Positions 58,901 to 64,000 of a stretch of DNA of 64,000 nucleotides are shown here, one piece after another. The stretch spans positions 16,653,635 through 16,717,634 of the forward strand of contig CM063243.1 of NCBI GenBank assembly GCA_032158295.1, written 5' to 3'. The DNA is from Pycnopodia helianthoides (Eukaryota; Echinodermata; Asteroidea; Forcipulatida; Asteriidae). The notes under the pieces are model-generated. The model worked only from the letters and a program-made list of their open reading frames with translations. It had not been told where the DNA came from and did not search any database. Every line of letters begins with the position of its first letter. Position 1 is the stretch's first letter. The position numbers and the translations under genes were made by a program.

Positions 58901-61900
58901 ATAGTGGAATACACAACTACAGTACACCCCAATTTTAATATTTAAATCATAGAAATACAACACAGAGAATGCTGAGCTTATTGCCATCGTCTGTGTCTGC
59001 TGTGCACGCCCTCTGTGTCAGCTTAAAGTATCAAGACCATGTGACATGCCTGTATGGCATAATCAACCAGATCAACCAATGGGAAAGCTTAAATTTGTCA
59101 CCCTAAAATGGCAAAAATTGGCAGCATGCACGAACTGCGAACTGCTTCAGAGTATAGATATATGCTCAGATTCACTGCATTTTACACACAGTTTTCTCCA
59201 AGTTCCATTTCTGTGATTCAAATACTTTTCTGCAGTTTCAATTTCTTTGCCCTTCTGCAAAATACATCAAGCCTGTCCATGGCATAAGGTATTCACTGAT
59301 GGCCACATCTAGCATCTTATGTACAATTCCAAAGTGAAGGCTTACTTGAGCTTGTCCATTTCCGACTTGTCTTTGTTGACTTTGACGGTCAGAAAGACGT
59401 GCATCACCATGCAAAGCACCACCAAGTTAATCTGATAAAAGAAGCAAAGGCACAATATTTGTAATCACAATCCTCTGTCCAACACCAGGCCTTACGCTTT
59501 GTAATAATAATAATAATAATATTCGGTTTTTATATAGCGCTTTATACAGCATGTCTCAGAGCGCTTCCAACATTATTACCCTGATCACTGGGCCATTTCA
59601 TTCCTTAAACCATCTCAGCTCCCTGGGGAGTATACAGCCTGTGCTGCCAAATATGTAGCGCACTAAGCTAAATCAATCACAAGAACCATCTCTGCCCTCA
59701 CAGGTACCCATTTACCCCTGGGTGGAGAGAAGCAATTATAGTAAAGTGTCTTGCTCAGGGACACAGGTGTCACAACCGGGATTCGAACCCACACTCTACT
59801 GAACAGAAACACCAGAGCTTGAGTTCGGTGCTCTTATCGCTCGGCCACAACACCCCGAAGCTTTAAACTTTGAGTTTTACTTGCCCCAGGAAGTTTTAGT
59901 GAACCATTATTATCCTTCAATTCAATGTATCTTTCTGATGTATTGGTAATAGCGATCACAACCAGTTTAATGGTCCAATGAAGTTACATTCACACACTCA
60001 AACTTAAATTAAAACATTTTTTTTTTTTTTTAAGGGAAGAATTATGAGTATTTTAAACAAGTAGGTTGGACTGTTTTGAGTAGCCCACAGGGTCAGTTGA
60101 GATGAGATGTTTACTAGCCCATAGAAGTTTTTACTAGACAATGTAGCCCTGAACACACAAGCACCAATTATAGAGTTTTCAATGACACAAAACTAATATT
60201 CATAGTCTTTCACTTTTCAATTATTGTGGATTTTTAAAAACATTTATTTTTGCATTTATTCTGGCCGTGCTTGAAATGCAAGCATTTCAGTCTACTTTTT
60301 GCAATCCGTTGGGAGGCGCTACCTTCGTTATCTATTCTTCTTCTTAATGTCTTGTTCTTTTTCCTGTTGTTTTCCTTTGTGTGTATTTATATAGTTTCTT
60401 CAGGGCAATTTGCTGGAATTACAATTTTATATGTATCTATTTTTATGTCTCAAAACTGTTTTTATCCTGTGAAATTAATAAATGACAATAAAAGATTCAA
60501 TTGTTTCCTCAAACATGTGTCAAAGGATTTCAAAGGATGTGTGCCGTACTGTTATGTCCATTTGCCATGTAAGAGTGTGTAATGAATTAATAATAAATCA
60601 GCTGCAAATTTATACTTGTTGTGACCCTCCTTTTCAGAATTGTTTCCACATTTTATTTCATTTAAAATAATTCTCTCTAGGAGCGCCCACAAAAACAAGC
60701 CTGGTGGCTCATGATGACTACAAAACACCTCTAGTGGAATGAGAAATGTTAAAAAATGCTTTTGCTACAGTCAGACATGTAACTGTAACTTCACCAAAAA
60801 AAGGAAATTACAAAATTTCAATGATTTTGTACAGTATTTTTCAGTTTTGAATGGTAAAACTGAGAATATAAAAAGAGGAAATCAGCTGATCCGAGGAAAA
60901 GTTGCATGCCTGTACAGTATGTGCTTGTATGGTATGCAATGCAATTCAATTTTAACTTTTAAGCATTTCGGTTATGTTTTCTTGTTTCACCAGTGACATA
61001 ACATCCTGGGTGAGGTTTGTTTTTGTGGGCGTTCCTTGAGAGCATTAATTAAAATGAAAAGAGTAAAAAATATACATAAAGGAGAGAGTAAAAAAGTATA
61101 TTTTCAGCAGTACTGTTTCAGGGATGAGAAATGACGTTTGTGAAAATTCCTGATAAATTGCTTGCTGACTCGGGTCCCCCTTATTCTATAGAACAGGGAT
61201 TTTCCAGATGTTACAATTCAGGAGGTTTACAGACTCTGTGCATGACCAGAAATACATAAGTACAGGTTTGGACACAATGTGGGCTATTTCTTTCTCCCTT
61301 CAGTGACTGCTTTACTTCTTTAAAAAAAAAATGAAGGCTCAAGGAGGTTTTGAGAAAAACCTAAAATCAGGAAAAATCCTGAGAAATCACAAGCTGTTAT
61401 TTATTAACAACCTTTGACATGGGATATGGTTGTATAGTCTGGCTGGCATACATCCTGTAAGTGGTAATTTCTTGCCCAATGACCTAGCAAGATTGACAGC
61501 GTACTCACCGCAAGAATGAGATAGGCAGGTCCAATAAATGCAATCAATGTGCCAACTCCTTGCTTCACTGAAATCCAGCACCTAAATGACAAGTTTGATA
61601 TTATCATGAGAACTAAATCCTTTGCATCTTTTTCCCCTTCTATTTGAACAACCAAAAGCAAGTTATTTTGATCAATCAACACAGTTTGAATGCAGTCTTT
61701 CATCGAGTTATTGAACAATATTACTCGATTCAATATTTAATGGGAAACACAGATCTGGATTTGATTGCTATCAACCATCACACATTCATAGTTTTATATT
61801 TTAGTCATTTGTTGATTCATCACTAGTATTTCATTCCGATTAAAGGCACTGGACACCTTTGGTAATTGTCAAAAACCAGTATTCTCACTTGGTGTATCCC

Positions 61901-62739
61901 ATCATATGCATAAAATGACAGATCTGTGAAAATTCTTGACTCAATTGGTCATCGGCAGTTGCAAGAAAATATTGAAAGAAAAAACACCCTCGTTTCTGAC
62001 AGAAACGTTTCTCAGATTTAAATTTGGGGGGATAAAAACCGACATATTTGTCCATATTCATATTATTTTGAATTGAAATATTTCTCAAAATGCTTTATAC
62101 TGTCAAAAGTTGATGTACTTCTAACCAAGTCAGTTTTTTATTGCCATTAATTTTTAGCGTGATTACCAATCATGTACCTTCCCTTTAAAGGTATACAATG
62201 TCAAATATCTTTTTGAAGAAGGTGTTGGATCCGAGAAGAACTTACTGGTGTATTCTCAACATTTCAACTGGTGTGCTGTCGTAAAGTGACCAACACAACA
62301 TGCAATAAACCAGTCAGGTATGACCCGAGTGTCCCTGCCGTTGCCTTCATACGGCCGGCCGGACCTTGAGTCAGTCGTATCCCATAACCCAACCCTTGTG
62401 CACCTGTGTTTAATTCTTCATCGCTAGTCTCCCCAGGTCTACGAGGTACGACTCGCCCGCAACCACCCAGAAGTATTCTTGGTAAATAACATCATGTAAA
62501 GATATGTAACAAGTCACCGCGTCAGTCTTTCGGTGATGACTAGCGCGAGTCGAAATGTACCAGTCGGCTCTTCACAGAGCCAACACCTCTTCAAACAAGA
62601 GACTATTAAACGATGTACATGTAAGAATTAATTAGGGATGACGCTAAGATATGCAGTCATTCTACTTACACACCACTGTCACTATTGTAGTTTGTGTGAG
62701 ACACACCCACACTGATGGCCACGATGATAGCTGGGAAAC
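55874..62739 (-). CDS. Adhesion G protein-coupled receptor (class B2), C-terminal part of 7TM domain, 7 exons
   Basis: Seven exons encode 7TM sequence from the end of helix 3/helix 4 through helix 7 and the start of the cytoplasmic tail. The path is GFPAIIVAISVGVS (helix 4), YNSDSGVCWISVKQ (loop 2, with the conserved CW), IAFIGPAYLILA-INLVVLCMVM (helix 5), DKLKSGLKAVIVMVPILGVT then WFFGLF (helix 6), LYLFVIFNSSQGLLMFLFHV (helix 7) and FNDEVKQALIKKRNK (helix 8). LGxTWxFG and FNSxQGxxxFxxH are adhesion-GPCR hallmarks; ADGRD/ADGRG-like proteins seem nearest, but a subfamily cannot be fixed. All exons join in phase at GT/AG sites. The GAIN domain and helices 1-3 lie right of the window; the tail after TTTEG is missing. 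Confidence 0.93.
56519..56596 (-). CDS. Adhesion GPCR exon: helix 8 and tail
   Basis: 26 codons, VKQALIKKRNKIAASKDSNS then VFSKAL. The basic amphipathic start fits helix 8. Acceptor TTTTTGTAG, donor TTG|GTAAAT. Confidence 0.9.
56815..56898. mobile_element. GGGCCC-type MITE, right end variant
   Basis: Ends GGTAAGCAGAGTCAGGAAAT then TGGGCCC; the left part is short and diverged. Lies in the GPCR intron. Confidence 0.6.
57150..57350 (-). mobile_element. SINE-like repeat with GGTTCAAATCC box, copy 2
   Basis: Minus strand: TTAGTCAGTGGTTTCTTCTC, CCGGTTCAAATCCCACTTCA, AAGCCTTGCATGTG, GGGTTTTCTC, CCTCCCACATCTAAAACTGA. Confidence 0.75.
57483..57524 (-). CDS. Adhesion GPCR exon: helix 7 end
   Basis: A 14-codon exon, GLLMFLFHVVFNDE, matching the family QGxxIFxFHxxxNxEV. 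Acceptor TATTGCAG, donor GAG|GTAGGT. Confidence 0.94.
57690..58075 (-). mobile_element. tRNA-Leu-derived SINE (minus), diverged
   Basis: Minus strand: GTTGTGGTCGAGCGGTCTAG, GGACTCAAGTTCTGATG, GTGGGTTCGATTCCCGGTCA, body GAGCAAGGCATGTAACATAA, tail AAAGCGCCTTGAT. Lies in the GPCR intron. Confidence 0.85.
58158..58284 (-). CDS. Adhesion GPCR exon: helix 6, loop, helix 7 start
   Basis: Encodes KSGLKAVIVMVPILGVTWFF, GLFLIVSPDVV and FLYLFVIFNSSQ. Acceptor TCAACAG, donor CAG|GTTGGT, phase 0. Confidence 0.96.
58340..58430 (+). mobile_element. Fragment of the same Asn-type SINE
   Basis: B box and tail only: CACAGGTTCAAGTCCTGCTC then TTTCTTTGTTCAACCCCAAA. Confidence 0.65.
58613..58735 (+). mobile_element. 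tRNA-like SINE with Asn-type anticodon loop
   Basis: GGCTAGATAGCTCAGTTGGT begins a tRNA-like fold whose acceptor ends (GGCTAGA and TCTAGTC) pair, with a TTGTTAA loop (GUU) and B box AGATTCAAGTCCC. Anticodon and T stems have mismatches, so it is a SINE head rather than a functional tRNA. The tail has TATGCTTTGTTCAACC. Confidence 0.75.
59346..59431 (-). CDS. Adhesion GPCR exon: end of helix 5 and loop 3
   Basis: Encodes INLVVLCMVMHVFLTVKVNK then DKSEMDKL. Acceptor TTTTATCAG, donor CTCAA|GTAAGC, phase 2. Confidence 0.94.
59500..59860 (-). mobile_element. tRNA-Leu-derived SINE (minus)
   Basis: On the minus strand: GTTGTGGCCGAGCGATAAGA, ACCGAACTCAAGCTCTGGTG, GTGGGTTCGAATCCCGGTTG, and the body TGAGCAAGACACTTTACTAT. 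The far end carries AAGCGCTTTATA-type words and an AAT trinucleotide run at 59504-59520. Confidence 0.85.
60671..61043. mobile_element. MITE with GGAGCGCCCACAAAAACAAG ends
   Basis: Left GGAGCGCCCACAAAAACAAG and right TTTGTTTTTGTGGGCGTTCC are inverse over about 28 bp. Lies in the GPCR intron; the 85-codon frame inside is not recognised. Confidence 0.75.
61509..61581 (-). CDS. Adhesion GPCR exon: loop 2 cysteine and helix 5
   Basis: Encodes VCWISVKQGVGTLIAFIGPA then YLILA. The CW pair and FxGPxxLIL are typical of class B2. Acceptor CATTTAG, donor GCG|GTGAGT. Confidence 0.95.
61840..62188. mobile_element. TTAA-bounded MITE, second copy (GPCR intron)
   Basis: Left TTAAAGGCACTGGACACCTT, right ATTACCAATCATGTACCTTC then CCTTTAA. 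The shared interior includes TTTCTCAGATTTAAATTTGG and TTATTGCCATTAATTTT. Confidence 0.85.
62554..62569 (+). other. Histone-mRNA-like 3' stem-loop, orphan
   Basis: GGCTCTTCACAGAGCC has the 6-bp stem and 4-base loop of the histone 3' processing signal, differing only in loop bases, and a purine-rich AAACAAGAGAC follows at the distance of the U7-binding element. No histone coding sequence precedes it. Confidence 0.3.
62670..62739 (-). CDS. Adhesion GPCR exon: helix 4 and loop 2
   Basis: Encodes GFPAIIVAISVGVSHTNYNS then DSG, phase 1 in, phase 2 out. Acceptor TTTTTACAG, donor GGTGT|GTAAGT. Confidence 0.93.
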
Positions 62740-64000
62740 CTGTAAAAACAAAACACACGTACGTTGTAATCATCGATCAAACAGAACAAGCACGATGCAG
62801 AAGAACAGCATGCAACTCACTATTAGCATTGGGTTTCCTGCAGGGCTTGATTTCACAAAAACATTAGGATCCATCTTGAGTTGTCAAGGTGATGTGTATT
62901 GTGACATCTCACTTTGCTTAACAATTAAGGTTCATACACAGTTGAGATCAACTGTAGCTCTTAGAAATTGAATGGAGACCATGATGAGCTAAACGCTTAC
63001 TGAGATTGTTGCTATTCTCTATGCACAGTAAAAAAATTCTTAATTTAGCGGAGCAACGAGGTTTCATGACCTTTCCCGCAATGCTCATTATAGTTAGCAT
63101 TAAATGTTACAATTAAAACTAATACAAACTCATGTTGCCCACCTGGTCAAATTTTAAATGGAAAGTAAAGTAATTATAAACCATTGTATTTTGGGAAAAA
63201 AAGTAAATTCATTCCTGCTTTTTCTTTGTTTTTCATAAATATTGTAGAGTCTGTCAAAAGGTTGGTGGGCTCGGTGCGCGCCGCAGGAAACCGTCGTGCA
63301 TGACTGCGCCGCAGTGTGCTTCCTCGCTTCCAGGAGAGTTGCCGTTAAGAGTAACATGTCAAAAAGACCTTGAATGAAACTAATCGCATGTGAACTAATT
63401 ATGCCCCAGCACCCTTGCAGACAGTGTAGCACAATGACAGCAATATCCCGGGTAGATAGTATAAATGAAGCCTTACCATTGTTGTATTCACACCTAATTA
63501 AAGAGTAATTACGTGAACAAAAAGACCGTTCAACTGAGACAAAGTCACCAGTGTGTTATTTATATCCAGTTCCTTAAAATAAGTAATGAGCTCACGAGAA
63601 AAAACGTTACATTACCATATTATGTGAAAATTGTCACCAACAACTTCGGTGGCCACAGGTTTGGTGAAAACAGGAATTTTGTGCATGTTCATCAGGGCTT
63701 ATTCTGATTGCAACAACTGAATTAAGCAACAGGAATTTTTGGGGTGGGGATATCAAATGCTATATTTTTCTCAACAATTACAATTTTTGGGACTGAACTA
63801 TTTCTCTGGATAGATTGGTACTTCATAATCGCTGAGGTTTCAGAAACTTTTTTTTTCTCTCAGAAATTATTAATCCTTTACTCTGTTTTAAATCAAGATT
63901 CTATATTTGGCATTCTGGGTCTGACCCATGAACATGAAAGAATGCTGCGCACAATTGTTGCTTGCCTCTGCTGAGCACGCCCTCTGTGACACCATGTGAC
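62740..64000 (-). other. Upstream GPCR intron (no exon seen)
   Basis: The exon at 62739 needs an upstream exon ending in phase 1 with the helix 3/4 boundary (typically GWG). None is visible up to the window end. Confidence 0.5.

Noticed and set aside
60250..60582. 110-codon hydrophobic frame
   Set aside because: Leucine/phenylalanine richness follows from a T-rich intron; no splice context or family match, and the GPCR intron runs through it.
63154..63432. 92-codon minus-strand frame as an upstream GPCR exon
   Set aside because: Its sequence (MLLLTATLLEARKHTAAQ) lacks class B2 helix 1-3 motifs and no donor gives the needed phase 1 after a GWG.

Overview
This is eukaryotic DNA: AT-rich, dominated by introns and repeats, with spliced genes whose short exons sit between canonical GT/AG junctions. 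The proteins are animal proteins. The repeat content (tRNA-Leu-derived SINEs, many terminal-inverted-repeat MITEs, very frequent TACATGTA words) suggests a marine invertebrate deuterostome, most likely an echinoderm and perhaps a sea star. The species is inference.

Four genes can be supported. (1) A MAP4K3/MAP4K5-type Ste20 kinase on the minus strand: 11 coding exons from the ATG at 23997 down to 1156, covering the whole kinase domain and the start of the linker; the citron-homology end lies beyond the left edge. (2) CRIPT on the plus strand: a complete five-exon gene (25454-27968) coding for 100 residues and ending in the PDZ ligand QTSV. It is head-to-head with the kinase, with 1.46 kb between the start codons. 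(3) A TMEM179-family four-helix membrane protein on the minus strand (45970 down to 35388), tail-to-tail with CRIPT. (4) The C-terminal half of the seven-helix domain of an adhesion GPCR on the minus strand (62739 down to 55874); its N-terminal part lies beyond the right edge and its last exon(s) were not found.

Layout: 1-24 kb is the kinase gene (intron 1 alone is 7 kb); 24-25.5 kb is the divergent promoter region; 25.5-28 kb CRIPT; 28-35 kb intergenic and repeat-rich; 35-46 kb TMEM179-like; 46-56 kb intergenic or GPCR 3' region; 56-64 kb GPCR. The genes do not form an operon or an obvious pathway.

The most interesting content is in the non-coding DNA. There are at least ten families of inverted-repeat elements. 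They include a GGGCCCAATTTCATAG family with about ten copies, piggyBac-like TTAA-flanked MITEs, three nested insertions, a 0.73 kb palindrome and a minisatellite next to a splice donor. Three exons also show one-base discrepancies at G/C runs, which suggests consensus errors or, less likely, broken genes. No new gene system was recognised.
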